A stretch of 64,000 nt of DNA from JBMYYR01 sp049609625 (GTDB lineage Bacteria > Bacteroidota > Bacteroidia > Flavobacteriales > CAJXXR01). A model generated the notes under the pieces. The model saw only the letters and a program-made list of their open reading frames with translations, made no database searches and had not been told where the DNA came from. The stretch lies in the NCBI GenBank assembly GCA_049609625.1, contig JBMYYR010000001.1:28217-92216 (forward strand). Reading direction: 5' to 3'. A program made the translations under genes and the position numbers. Below are positions 45,201 to 53,345 of the stretch, in pieces (the stretch's first letter is position 1; each line of letters begins with the position of its first letter).

Positions 45201-46566
45201 TCAGGATAATGATTTCGCCAAATGCTGCCGATTTTCTTATGCCAGAAGAGGCTTCGAGTACTTCTGAGTCCATTTCGGACTGGCTTAGAGTTCTGTTTTT
45301 CTTAGAATATAACTGATGCAGTGTAGCTTCTACAACGATGATTGAGCCATCGAGAACAAGTCCGAAATCAACCGCACCCAAACTCATAATATTGGCAGAA
45401 ACGCCAAAGGCATTCATCAAACAAAACGCAAACAACAAAGACATCGGAATGACGGAAGCAACAATAAGTCCTGCCCTGAAATTACCCAAAAGTAGAACCA
45501 AAATAAAGATGACAATAAGCGCGGCTTCGGTCAAATTTGTTTTGATGGTAGAAGCGGTTCGATCGATCAGGTCCGAGCGGTCCAGAAAAGCTTCAATTTG
45601 GATACCGTCGGGCAGATTGGTGTTGATTTGTTCAACTTTTTCTTTGATCCGATCAATAACCCGAACACTATTTTCGCCTTTATACATCAGGGCAATTCCG
45701 CCGACAATTTCGCCTGTTCCGTTGGCCGTCATGGCACCCAAACGGTTGGCAGAACCCATCCGAACGTCCGCCACATCTTTGATCAAAACAGGTGTGCCTC
45801 GCTCTACCTTAACAACAATATTTTCGATGTCTTCGAGCGTGTTTACCAAGCCTTCACTCCTTATATAGTAGGCTTTGGCATGGCGTTCAAGATAGGATGC
45901 GCCCATGTTTTCGTTGCTGCGTTCGAGCGCATCAGAAACCTCGAGTGCATCTATGTTGAAGGTTTTTAGGGCTTCGAGATTGAGCGCCACTTCATATTCT
46001 TTGAGCTTTCCTCCATAAGACGAAACTTCAATAAGTCCTTCTATTCCAGACAATTGACGCTTTATTGTCCAGTCCTGAATGGTCCGCAACTCCTCTAAAC
46101 TATAGGTCGATTTGTAGGCAGGATCGACTTTTAATTGATATTGGTAAATTTCGCCAAGTCCAGTGGTAATAGGCATCAGCTCGGCGGTTCCGAATTGTTC
46201 GGGAATTTGATCTTTGACAGAAGAAATTTGTTCGTTGACAAATTGTCGGGCTTCCAAATTGGGTACGTCCTCGTCAAAAACAATTGTGATGACCGAAAGT
46301 CCAAAGCGGGTAATTGACCGAATATCAGTTGTGTTGGGAATGTTTCGGAGCGCAAACTCTAAGGGTTGCGTAACGTATTTTTCCATTTCTTGAGGTGCCA
46401 GCGATGGCGAAACGGTGATGACTTGAACTTGGTTGTTGGTGATGTCGGGTACGGCATCAATGGGTAGTTGGCGCAAAGACCAAAGCCCTCCAGCGATCAA
46501 CATCAGGCTGAGAAACATAACCACAGCTTTGTGTTGAATCGAAAAAGTGATTAATCGATTAATCAT
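42289..46566 (-). CDS. CzcA/CusA-type RND pump fused to a TolC-like outer membrane domain
   Basis: 1425 residues. Residues about 1-1030 form a heavy-metal RND transporter: N-terminal helix, PIDAVPDITNNQVQV, RFGLSVITIVFDED, the helix-4 motif DFGLVLDG with proton-relay acids (about 400) and a second periplasmic domain. After the last RND helix there is a short basic stretch, a signal-like hydrophobic segment ending GSSFAQ (about 1035-1053), and about 370 residues of TolC/CzcC-type coiled-coil outer membrane efflux domain. Separate genes encode these parts in proteobacteria; Bacteroidota often fuse them. With the adaptor gene it forms a complete tripartite efflux system in two genes. The metal is not fixed by sequence. 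Confidence 0.93.
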   Translation of the reverse strand: MINRLITFSIQHKAVVMFLSLMLIAGGLWSLRQLPIDAVPDITNNQVQVITVSPSLAPQEMEKYVTQPLEFALRNIPNTTDIRSITRFGLSVITIVFDEDVPNLEARQFVNEQISSVKDQIPEQFGTAELMPITTGLGEIYQYQLKVDPAYKSTYSLEELRTIQDWTIKRQLSGIEGLIEVSSYGGKLKEYEVALNLEALKTFNIDALEVSDALERSNENMGASYLERHAKAYYIRSEGLVNTLEDIENIVVKVERGTPVLIKDVADVRMGSANRLGAMTANGTGEIVGGIALMYKGENSVRVIDRIKEKVEQINTNLPDGIQIEAFLDRSDLIDRTASTIKTNLTEAALIVIFILVLLLGNFRAGLIVASVIPMSLLFAFCLMNAFGVSANIMSLGAVDFGLVLDGSIIVVEATLHQLYSKKNRTLSQSEMDSEVLEASSGIRKSAAFGEIIILIVYLPILVLVGIEGKMFQPMALTVGFAILGALILSLTYVPMMSALFLKKEIVVRRGLAERLMTYAQRLYLPVLNTVFKFKKLVIAATIALFLGSLALFSTLGGEFIPTLEEGDLALQLSLNPETSLNQTMKTTAQVERILLDEFPEVKQVISKIGTAEIPTDPMGIGNVDVMIVMKEKDDWVSAKTREGMQSKMKHALEKVIGVNLEMTQPIQLRFNELISGSKSDIAIKLFGENLDVLVEKAVEIGKLVADIEGVGDVNVDQVSGLSQLVFHINRKKIAEYGLYTKDVNRLIKTIYSGQHVSVVYEDERRFDMVVRLDAEEKNQVSLEELFLKNNNNQLIPLSELVDIETKKGANSISREQAKRRVNIGINARNRDIESLINDIDKRIKTTIDLPSGYYIDYGGQFENLQTAKNRLAIAVPAALAFILLLLYITFGNFKQALLIFSAVPLAAIGGIWALHFRSMPFSISAGIGFIALFGVAVLDGIVLISSFNKLKIKSKELKLWDLITLGSKLRLRPVLLTSLVASFGFLPMALSTQAGSEVQRPLATVVIGGLVSATMLTLLVLPILYYFLEKKQWKIKAKPLAVSLLILISGSSFAQNQITENQFINLVLEHNTVLNQQQIELKNTEDLKSKTWSLGDTELGWQYGELNKPLDQDQSFSVVQNIKNPWQSRLQRKQLSAEVNHLTHQQAILEAEQVKTASLLFNAFSAEQNKLKLSLALITKFEELLQFSRKQLEAGEISKFELKLIENQAQKLQIELSFLNQKIDAIVLKMSELCLVKLQASQLKSAFELRTLDLSKALELSPDFRSWAKQKQAAAELGSRVNNTRFPSIGLSYQLQDIEEQSSKLSSFGFVLSFNGFSDQFRTNKRKALAALHTQGLETRQVLENKSQALEQHIQRAKQVGTQLNGLQHISESDYEDLKTQVQLGAISLSEYLMILNQFRSQNLEQIEFKKQYNDLIIRIKSLI

Positions 46567-46685
46567 GATTTAATGTGTTTAAAATCAGTAACTTTTAAAA
46601 AAAATAGAACGGAATAGAGCGTTTGGCTCAGTGCTTGGATTCGGTAGAGAAAACAAGAATTTGTATGGCTGTTTTAGCCAAGGTG

Positions 46686-47021
46686 TTAAGCTGTTTTAGG
46701 AGGATGGTATAGCTTAGAGTGAACCTCAAAGGTATACAGATTGAGCTTAATAGGAAAATTTGATGGAATAACTAAGTTTAGGTTATTTTGGCTTAGCACC
46801 ACTCTTTGTTCGAGCTGAAATTGATTAATAGAACAACACAAACAGGAACAACATTGCGTACAGCAATTGTCATCATCTGTTTTGTCTTCATGATGTTGAT
46901 GTTCATCATGATGAGCCTCGTTTTGGTGGCTATGTTGTGTGTCGGCACAGAGGTCTGAGCAAAATCCTTCGGGGGACAAGCTTAGGAACGTAGCAAACAA
47001 AAGACAGATGAACAATTTCAT
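46686..47021 (-). CDS. Small exported Cys/His-rich protein, DUF6660-like
   Basis: 111 residues. A signal peptide (about 1-21) is followed by HSHQNEAHHDEHQHHED (30-46) and the cysteine cluster CCTQCCSCLCC (53-63). The remaining about 45 residues form a short beta-rich tail. Small proteins of this kind sit in front of metal RND genes in Flavobacteriia and probably bind metal ions in the periplasm. It is encoded 119 bases upstream of the pump on the same strand, with a promoter motif almost touching its start. Function is inferred from composition and context only. Confidence 0.8.
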   Translation of the reverse strand: MKLFICLLFATFLSLSPEGFCSDLCADTQHSHQNEAHHDEHQHHEDKTDDDNCCTQCCSCLCCSINQFQLEQRVVLSQNNLNLVIPSNFPIKLNLYTFEVHSKLYHPPKTA

Positions 47022-47025
47022 GCCA

Positions 47026-47033
47026 CAAATCTA
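47026..47033 (-). promoter_or_regulatory. -7 promoter motif for the metal efflux cluster
   Basis: On the minus strand this reads TAGATTTG, an exact TAnnTTTG match, 4 bases before the ATG of the Cys/His-rich protein gene. The predicted mRNA would be leaderless. No -33 TTG is seen at the normal distance. Confidence 0.4.
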
Positions 47034-47101
47034 TGAAAATTTGTAGGAATCGTGTTGCATATTTTAAACAAAAAAGATAAACGTTCTACTGAAAAATGTA
47101 T

Positions 47102-47109
47102 TACTTTTG
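47102..47109 (+). promoter_or_regulatory. -7 promoter motif for rsfS-ftsH
   Basis: TACTTTTG matches TAnnTTTG, 50 bases before the rsfS ATG. It lies 68 bases from the divergent motif of the metal cluster, so both operons are served by one 138-base region. Confidence 0.45.
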
Positions 47110-47138
47110 CTAACGTTATTTTTTTGACACCCTATTTT

Positions 47139-47166
47139 ATGCAAATTTGATGCAAACGTATGCAAA
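47139..47166 (+). repeat. Three phased ATGCAAA repeats at the rsfS start
   Basis: ATGCAAA occurs at 47139, 47150 and 47160, spaced 11 and 10 bases, about one helical turn. The third copy is the rsfS start codon. The first two would open mini-frames of 3 and 8 codons ending before or inside rsfS. They may be a protein-binding site, a translational decoy or chance. Confidence 0.4.
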
Positions 47167-47537
47167 AACAAGATAAAAAAATTTATCAGGACATCATCCT
47201 CCAAGCCATTCTCGAAAAGAAAGGCGAAAACATTACCATTTTAGATTTTGAAGGCATGGAAAACGCACCAGCAGAGGTGTTTGTTTTATGCGACGCCAAG
47301 TCCAGTACGCAGCTTAGAGCAATTGCTAGTTCGATAGAAGAGTTTGTGCTTCAGCATCTTAACGACAAAGCATGGCATGTTGAAGGCTTAGCCGAGCAAG
47401 AATGGATTTTGATGGATTACATCAATATTGTTGTTCACGTTTTTATCAAATCTAAACGCTATTATTACAATTTAGAAGAACTTTGGGGCGATACAAAAAT
47501 AACACACTTAGAAGAACACAGCGCATTAGCCAATTAA
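47160..47537 (+). CDS. rsfS: Ribosome silencing factor RsfS
   Basis: 125 residues, standard length for RsfS/RsfA (Iojap). It binds ribosomal protein L14 and blocks subunit joining when nutrients are scarce. ITILDFEGMENAPAEVFVLCDAKSSTQL and the EGLAEQEWILMDYINIVVHVF segment with the WxLxDYxxxxVHxF motif are intact. Three bases separate it from ftsH, a conserved pairing in Flavobacteriia. Confidence 0.96.
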   Translation: MQKQDKKIYQDIILQAILEKKGENITILDFEGMENAPAEVFVLCDAKSSTQLRAIASSIEEFVLQHLNDKAWHVEGLAEQEWILMDYINIVVHVFIKSKRYYYNLEELWGDTKITHLEEHSALAN

Positions 47538-47540
47538 TAG

Positions 47541-49604
47541 ATGGAAAATAAAAATCAAAAACCACCACACCAACCAAATTCAAAAAACAACAAGCCCAAA
47601 GGGTTCAATTTCTCTTGGGTTTACGCCATTATTGCCGTGTTTTTATTTGGATATTTTTTACTTAAAAATTCGATGCCAAATGAAGGCGATTGGGCTTGGT
47701 TGGATTTAAAAACAGCTCTTGAAAACCAGGATATTGAGAAAATTCAGGTTAAAAATAAATCAACGGCTTATGTTTATTTGAGCACCGAGGCCAGAAATTC
47801 TGGTAGTTACAAAGGAACAGATTCTAAAAACACAGACCTACCAACTTATGATTTTGTTTACAACATCGGCGATTTAAAAGTATTTGAAGATCGTATGCTC
47901 GCAGTCCAAGAAGAACTTGCCGAAAACAAACGTATTTATCCTGAATATCTACCTGTGGATACGCTTACAGACTCGCTCATTGGCTGGTTGCCGATGATTG
48001 TTTTGGTTGTGATTTGGATTTTTGTGATGCGCCGAATGAGTGGCGGAGCAGGGCCTGGAGCGCAGATGTTTAATATCGGAAAATCGAAAGATCAACTGTT
48101 TGACGAAACTCGAAAATCGAATACAACGTTTAAAGATGTTGCTGGATTGGAAGGCGCAAAGGACGAAGTGCAGGAAATTGTAAACTTCCTGAAAAATCCT
48201 GAAAAATATACCAAATTAGGTGGTAAAATTCCGAAAGGAGCACTGCTTGTTGGCCCTCCGGGGACTGGTAAAACCTTATTAGCGAAAGCTGTTGCGGGAG
48301 AAGCCAAAGTGCCGTTTTTCTCTCTTTCAGGTTCCGATTTTGTTGAGATGTTTGTGGGTGTTGGTGCCTCCAGAGTTCGTGATTTGTTTAAGAAAGCTAA
48401 GGCGAAGTCTCCGGCTATTATTTTCATAGATGAAATTGATGCCATTGGTCGTGCGAGAGGAAAAAATCAGATGACAGGTGGAAATGATGAGAGAGAAAAC
48501 ACTCTAAATCAATTACTTACAGAAATGGATGGCTTCGGAACAAGCCACCATGTTATTGTGATGGCAGCCACCAACCGAGCTGAAATATTGGATAAGGCAT
48601 TGACTAGAGCTGGCCGTTTTGACCGACAAATTTATGTTGATTTACCTGAACTTAATGAACGAAAGCAAATTTTTGAAGTTCATCTAAAAAACATCAAAAC
48701 CGCCAAAGACTTAGATGTTGACTTTTTGGCAAAACAAACACCAGGCTTTTCGGGTGCAGATATTGCCAATTTATGTAATGAAGCCGCTCTTTTTGCCGCA
48801 AGAAAAGAACAAACAGACGTTAAAAAGCAAGATTTTTTAGATGCTGTTGATCGTATTGTAGGTGGATTAGAAAAGAAAAGTAAAATCATCACACCTAGAG
48901 AAAAAGAAGTGATTGCGATACACGAAGCAGGCCATGCCGTAACGAGCTGGTTGTTGCAATATGCTCATCCTTTGGTCAAAGTTACTATTGTGCCACGAGG
49001 AAAATCTTTGGGCGCAGCGTGGTATTTGCCAGAAGAAAGACAGATAAACACAACGGCTCAAATATTGGACGAAATGTGTGCGACTTTAGGTGGGCGAGCG
49101 GCAGAACAATTGGTGTTTAATGAAATTTCGACAGGCGCTTTGAGCGATCTCGAAAAAGTAACTAAGCAAGCGCAGGCTATGGTGAGTATTTATGGCTTGA
49201 GCGAAAAACTTGGCCATGTGAGTTATTACGATTCTTCTGGTCAAAGTTCGGGCTTTACAAAGCCTTATAGCGATGAGACGTCTAAGCTTATTGATGAGGA
49301 AATGAAGCGTATTATTGATGAGTCTTACGCAAAAACTTTAGACCTTCTTTCAAATCATCTTGCTGGTTTAAAAGAAATTGCTAAATTGCTGATTGAAAAG
49401 GAAGTTATCTTCAAAGAAGACTTAGAGCAAGTCCTTGGAAAGCGAAAATGGGAAGATCGAGCCTTAGTCTTTGAGTCGACACACCAGCAACTCGAAGCAC
49501 TAAAAATTGAAGAAGAAGCTAAGAAAGCTACTGAGGCAAAATTGGCAAAAGAAACTAAAAAAGAAGTTCTTCAAACAGAACAGAACCAAGAAGCAGGGGT
49601 GTAA
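47541..49604 (+). CDS. ftsH: ATP-dependent zinc metalloprotease FtsH
   Basis: 687 residues. Two membrane helices (about 25-42 and 144-163) flank a small periplasmic domain. The AAA domain has Walker A GPPGTGKT (238-245), Walker B IIFIDEIDAIG and the second-region-of-homology arginines in RAGRFDRQIYVDLP. The zinc protease site is HEAGH (461-465). It degrades misfolded membrane proteins and selected regulators. The C-terminus is lysine- and glutamate-rich. The LUD gene begins 13 bases after the stop. Confidence 0.97.
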   Translation: MENKNQKPPHQPNSKNNKPKGFNFSWVYAIIAVFLFGYFLLKNSMPNEGDWAWLDLKTALENQDIEKIQVKNKSTAYVYLSTEARNSGSYKGTDSKNTDLPTYDFVYNIGDLKVFEDRMLAVQEELAENKRIYPEYLPVDTLTDSLIGWLPMIVLVVIWIFVMRRMSGGAGPGAQMFNIGKSKDQLFDETRKSNTTFKDVAGLEGAKDEVQEIVNFLKNPEKYTKLGGKIPKGALLVGPPGTGKTLLAKAVAGEAKVPFFSLSGSDFVEMFVGVGASRVRDLFKKAKAKSPAIIFIDEIDAIGRARGKNQMTGGNDERENTLNQLLTEMDGFGTSHHVIVMAATNRAEILDKALTRAGRFDRQIYVDLPELNERKQIFEVHLKNIKTAKDLDVDFLAKQTPGFSGADIANLCNEAALFAARKEQTDVKKQDFLDAVDRIVGGLEKKSKIITPREKEVIAIHEAGHAVTSWLLQYAHPLVKVTIVPRGKSLGAAWYLPEERQINTTAQILDEMCATLGGRAAEQLVFNEISTGALSDLEKVTKQAQAMVSIYGLSEKLGHVSYYDSSGQSSGFTKPYSDETSKLIDEEMKRIIDESYAKTLDLLSNHLAGLKEIAKLLIEKEVIFKEDLEQVLGKRKWEDRALVFESTHQQLEALKIEEEAKKATEAKLAKETKKEVLQTEQNQEAGV

Positions 49605-49617
49605 AAAAAACGACAAA

Positions 49618-50223
49618 GTGAGTATTCTAAAATGGCTTAAATTTAATGACAATCGAGATAATTCTGTAAAACCAGAATCAAGACCTGACGTTCAAAATAA
49701 AGTACAGCCTAATTCTAAACTAGAAGAATCGACTATTCCAACCTTTGAAAATCTTGATGAGCAATTCGCTTATATGTACACCCAATCTGGTGGAAAATTT
49801 ATGTTTTTTCTTTCAGAACAAGCCCTTAAAGTTCATTTAGAAAAACTCATTGACGAGTTACGCTGGCAAAATATATTTACAACAGAATCTCAGTTTAATT
49901 ACTTGAAAAACAAATCAACCCTCTGTTCAAAACCAGCAAACACCGACGCTATGATTTCCTCCTGCGATGGCTTGATTGCTTTTGATGGTCGAATCATGAT
50001 TTCTTCCAACCAAACCCATCAATTTAATTTGTCTCAGCTTCCAAATATTCATATCATTGTGGCTACACCAAAACAAATCACAAAAAATATGAGCGAAGTT
50101 ATGCGTCAAATTGCTGTTAAATACCCAAATACCTATCCATCCAAAATAACCCCAATAAAACCAAACAAAACCTCTGGTCGTCAGCTTTATGTTTTTTTGG
50201 TAGAAGATTATAGTTATGACTAA
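49618..50223 (+). CDS. LUD-domain protein (LutC-like)
   Basis: 201 residues from GTG at 49618. A longer frame that reaches back into ftsH is rejected, because the peptide added is a lysine-rich shadow of the ftsH end and SILKWLKF fits the usual family start. LUD proteins are linked to lactate utilisation as LutC, but this ftsH-cdsA-linked version is a separate Bacteroidota branch of unknown role. ADAMISSCDGLIAFDGRIMISS and LPNIHIIVATPKQI match the fold's core strands. It overlaps cdsA by 8 bases. Confidence 0.85.
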   Translation: MSILKWLKFNDNRDNSVKPESRPDVQNKVQPNSKLEESTIPTFENLDEQFAYMYTQSGGKFMFFLSEQALKVHLEKLIDELRWQNIFTTESQFNYLKNKSTLCSKPANTDAMISSCDGLIAFDGRIMISSNQTHQFNLSQLPNIHIIVATPKQITKNMSEVMRQIAVKYPNTYPSKITPIKPNKTSGRQLYVFLVEDYSYD

Positions 50224-51067
50224 TTTTCAGACCCGATTTTTGAGCGGACTTGTGTATATCGCTTTGCTTTGCTTTGGGATTTTGTATCACGAACTAAGTG
50301 CCCATATTCTATTTTTATCCTTATCACTTTTAGCCCTAAGAGAATATAGAGCAATTAGCAAAAAAACACTTGATACACCGCGCTACGTCATTAGTTTCTT
50401 AATCGGACTACATGTATATTTTTATTTTAATTTAGACTTTGCGACAACTCATCTACATGGTTTGAGATTAACCGAGGAAGCTCTATTATTTAGTGGAGCT
50501 TTACTCTTGTATTTAGAAATTATTTTGATGCTCGTCAAACATAAAACTGAGGCCAGTAAGCACATTCTGATTTCTTTTTTCTCTTATTTCTACACTGTTC
50601 TTCCTTTTGCTTTAGCTGTTCCATTTGCCAAATTATCAGGTGTTTATGACGGATTTTCGTTGCTTTTGGTCTTGATTTTTATTTGGGCATCAGACACCTT
50701 TGCTTACCTTGTTGGTCGACAGTTTGGAAAACATAAATTGTTTGAAGCTGTATCGCCAAAAAAAACTTGGGAAGGCTTTATTGGTGGTGGTATTCTGACT
50801 ATAATTTTAGGCTTGCTTATCGCTTTTCTGACAGATAAATCCTATCTGATTTTAGGACTTTTAGCCATGCTAACGTTTCTGTTTGGCTCGGTCGGAGATT
50901 TGATACAATCGGCCTTCAAACGTACCGTGAACATCAAGGATTCTAGCAATTTAATCCCTGGTCATGGTGGTATTCTCGACCGACTTGATAGTTTTATTTT
51001 TGCTGTTCCTATTTTATTTATAGCCTTTAAATTTCTCTATCAAACCCTTAGCGATTTCAATTTTTGA
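50216..51067 (+). CDS. cdsA: Phosphatidate cytidylyltransferase
   Basis: 283 residues, about 7-8 membrane helices. It makes CDP-diacylglycerol, the precursor of all phospholipids here. The C-terminal CDS signature SVGDLIQSAFKRTVNIKDSS followed by LIPGHGGILDRLDS is intact; SPKKTWEGFIGG is also typical. It ends the rsfS-ftsH-LUD-cdsA operon. Confidence 0.96.
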   Translation: MTNFQTRFLSGLVYIALLCFGILYHELSAHILFLSLSLLALREYRAISKKTLDTPRYVISFLIGLHVYFYFNLDFATTHLHGLRLTEEALLFSGALLLYLEIILMLVKHKTEASKHILISFFSYFYTVLPFALAVPFAKLSGVYDGFSLLLVLIFIWASDTFAYLVGRQFGKHKLFEAVSPKKTWEGFIGGGILTIILGLLIAFLTDKSYLILGLLAMLTFLFGSVGDLIQSAFKRTVNIKDSSNLIPGHGGILDRLDSFIFAVPILFIAFKFLYQTLSDFNF

Positions 51068-51245
51068 AATTTAGAACATAAAGCCCAAATTGAATCCCTG
51101 TATACGTGAGAAAAAATTGCTGGCGTAACTCACACACTCTTCAACGTAGAGTCAAAATATGCAGTCAGAACACGTCCTCCGTCTGGTATAATTTGGGTTA
51201 AATACGCGTTAAATTACCTTGAAACACTACTGATACGCAAAAAAT

Positions 51246-52022
51246 ATGCGTTTATTTGTGCTTATGATGAATCTTAGGCAATCCATCAGCTTAGCTACTT
51301 TTTTTATAATGTGCTGGATGTTTGTGGGCAAAAGCTTTGCACAACAAGTTGAAGGTTTGATTTTAGATCAAAACCATCAAGCCATTTCGCAAGCCCATAT
51401 TCTAAATTTGACTCAAAGCATCGGCGCCGTGTCAGACAGTTCTGGGTATTTCAACATCAAAGCCAAGCACGGCGACTTAGTGGTGTACTCGGCGCTTGCT
51501 TATGAAAAAGATAGCGTGAATATCGATAGTGAAAAACATTTTAATGAGCTGAATATCATTAAATTAGTTGATAAAAATATTAAGCTCGAACACGTTGTTT
51601 TAGTCGGTCATACCTTTTCGATGATCGATACCTCAAAACGAGACTTAGAACCCATTGAGATGAGTTTGCCCTTCCCGAATCGGCATATCAGAAAGCCAGC
51701 CCTGGACCGTAGAGCGGCATATCTTAAACCGAAATTGAGTATCGGAACATTGATCAGCTCCCTAAATGGCTCATACCAAAATCTGGAACGGCTTCAGAGT
51801 GTTCATCAAGAACAAGTGGATATCGAACGAATGAGAACAGAAATTGAAGACAGTTTATTTGTCGATATGGGTATTGTCGAAGCAGATATTTATCTTTTTT
51901 TAGACTTTGTTTTTCACCGAAATAGCCATCAATTTAGAAGACACTTACGAACGGCAAATGTGTTTGAAAAACTAAACTTTTTGAAATCAAAACGTAATGC
52001 ATTTTTGAAAACAAAATCATAG
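51246..52022 (+). CDS. Exported carboxypeptidase-like regulatory-domain protein
   Basis: 258 residues. A signal peptide (up to about residue 33, ending KSFAQ) is followed by one carboxypeptidase-D regulatory-like beta-sandwich (VEGLILDQNHQAISQAHI...GAVSDSSGYFNIKAKHGDLVVYSALAY, about 34-105). A helical C-terminal region of no known family follows. The domain also begins TonB-dependent receptors, but no plug or barrel follows. Methionines at 51264 and 51267 are equally good starts. The stop codon lies inside the terminator stem shared with pepT. Confidence 0.87.
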   Translation: MRLFVLMMNLRQSISLATFFIMCWMFVGKSFAQQVEGLILDQNHQAISQAHILNLTQSIGAVSDSSGYFNIKAKHGDLVVYSALAYEKDSVNIDSEKHFNELNIIKLVDKNIKLEHVVLVGHTFSMIDTSKRDLEPIEMSLPFPNRHIRKPALDRRAAYLKPKLSIGTLISSLNGSYQNLERLQSVHQEQVDIERMRTEIEDSLFVDMGIVEADIYLFLDFVFHRNSHQFRRHLRTANVFEKLNFLKSKRNAFLKTKS

Positions 52023-52070
52023 AGTCAGGTCAAAAGCTCTCCTTCGACCTAATTCTATGATTTTGTTTTC
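52007..52070. terminator. Long bidirectional terminator between convergent genes
   Basis: A 17-base-pair stem (GAAAACAAAATCATAGA at 52007-52023 with its complement at 52054-52070) plus an inner 5-base-pair stem (AGGTC 52027-52031 / GACCT 52046-52050). A-runs and T-runs flank both sides. It includes the stop codon of the plus-strand gene and ends 8 bases from the pepT stop. Confidence 0.88.
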
Positions 52071-52077
52071 GGAACAC

Positions 52078-53322
52078 CTAAGCCTTTTCCTCAAACAAGC
52101 TCATAATATGCACAATGGTTTCGCTGGCTTTGCACATATCTTCGGCGCAAACCCATTCTTCTCGGCTGTGGAAGGCATGTCCGCCAGCAAAAATATTTGG
52201 ACAAGGTAAGCCCATAAACGACAATCGAGAACCGTCTGTTCCACCTCTAATGCTTCCTTTTACGGCTTTTGTTCCTGTCTTTTCGATGGCCTCCACAGCA
52301 TAGTCAACAATTTCTGGGCGTTGGTCTACAATCTGTTTCATATTTCGATATTGTTCTTTGATTTTGATATCGAAACTTGACGAATTATACTGAGAAAGTA
52401 CCTTACTTGCAATCGCTTCAAGTTGCACACCAAGCTCTTTAAGTTCTTGATTATCAAACGAACGCAGAATAAATTTTATTGTTGCTGTTTCCGAACCACC
52501 TTCAATATGAACAGGGTGAATAAAAGCTTCTCTACCCGAAGTTGTTTCAGGCGAAAGCTTATCTTTTGGAAGTGCAGCTACAATTTCGGATGCAATTTTT
52601 AGTGCATTTTCCAATCTATTGAGTGCAAAACCTGGGTGAATGACCAAACCATGAACAGTAATTTCGGCACCATCGGCAGAAAAAGTTTCATCTTCTAAAT
52701 GTCCAAGTGTTGACCCATCCATCGTGTAACCAAAATCTGCATCAAGCTTTTTGATATCAACCAAATCTGCTCCTCGACCAATTTCTTCATCTGGCGTAAA
52801 CAAAATTTTCATTTCGCCATGTTTTTGTTCTGGATGTTGATGAAAATAAGCCAAAGCTGACATAATTTCAGCAATTCCCGCTTTGTCATCCGCGCCAAGC
52901 AAAGTCAATCCACTTGCTGTGATGACTGTTTTTCCTGCTTTTTTTCCTAATTCTCGATGAAGATCGGGAGATATTACTACCGAATGATCATCTGGTAAAA
53001 CAATATCTTTTCCAGAATAATTGGCGTGAATTAATGGTTTTACATCCGTTCCACTCGCATCAGGAGAAGTGTCAACATGCGAACAAAAAGCAATTTTCGG
53101 GATGTCCGTTTTCTCTGAATTCGACTCTAAAGTAGCGTAAACATAGCCATGCTCATCTATGTGAGCATCGGCACAACCCAAGGCCAAAAGTTCGTCAACC
53201 AACAGCCTCGACAAGTTTTTTTGCTTCTCGGTAGACGGGCAAGTTGGCGAATTGGGATCCGATTGGGTATCTATTTCAACATAGCGACAAAAGCGCTCAA
53301 TAAGGTCATTTTGATTAATCAT
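52078..53322 (-). CDS. pepT: Peptidase T (tripeptidase)
   Basis: 414 residues, M20 metallopeptidase that removes the N-terminal residue from tripeptides in the cytoplasm. Zinc and catalytic residues are in CSHVDTSPD, LLGADDKAGIAE, FTPDEEIGRGAD and the C-terminal GGHAFHSREEW. NPIRGGTDGS-like IRGGTDGSRLSFMG is typical of PepT. It lies 23 bases after the peptide transporter gene, consistent with a peptide-use operon. Confidence 0.96.
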   Translation of the reverse strand: MINQNDLIERFCRYVEIDTQSDPNSPTCPSTEKQKNLSRLLVDELLALGCADAHIDEHGYVYATLESNSEKTDIPKIAFCSHVDTSPDASGTDVKPLIHANYSGKDIVLPDDHSVVISPDLHRELGKKAGKTVITASGLTLLGADDKAGIAEIMSALAYFHQHPEQKHGEMKILFTPDEEIGRGADLVDIKKLDADFGYTMDGSTLGHLEDETFSADGAEITVHGLVIHPGFALNRLENALKIASEIVAALPKDKLSPETTSGREAFIHPVHIEGGSETATIKFILRSFDNQELKELGVQLEAIASKVLSQYNSSSFDIKIKEQYRNMKQIVDQRPEIVDYAVEAIEKTGTKAVKGSIRGGTDGSRLSFMGLPCPNIFAGGHAFHSREEWVCAEDMCKASETIVHIMSLFEEKA

Positions 53323-53345
53323 TTCAATAAACTGATTTAATAATT

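Noticed and set aside
49507..49617. Extended N-terminus for the LUD protein, starting inside ftsH
   Set aside because: The extra 37 residues are a Lys/Gln-rich out-of-frame reading of the ftsH tail; the GTG at 49618 gives the expected family start.
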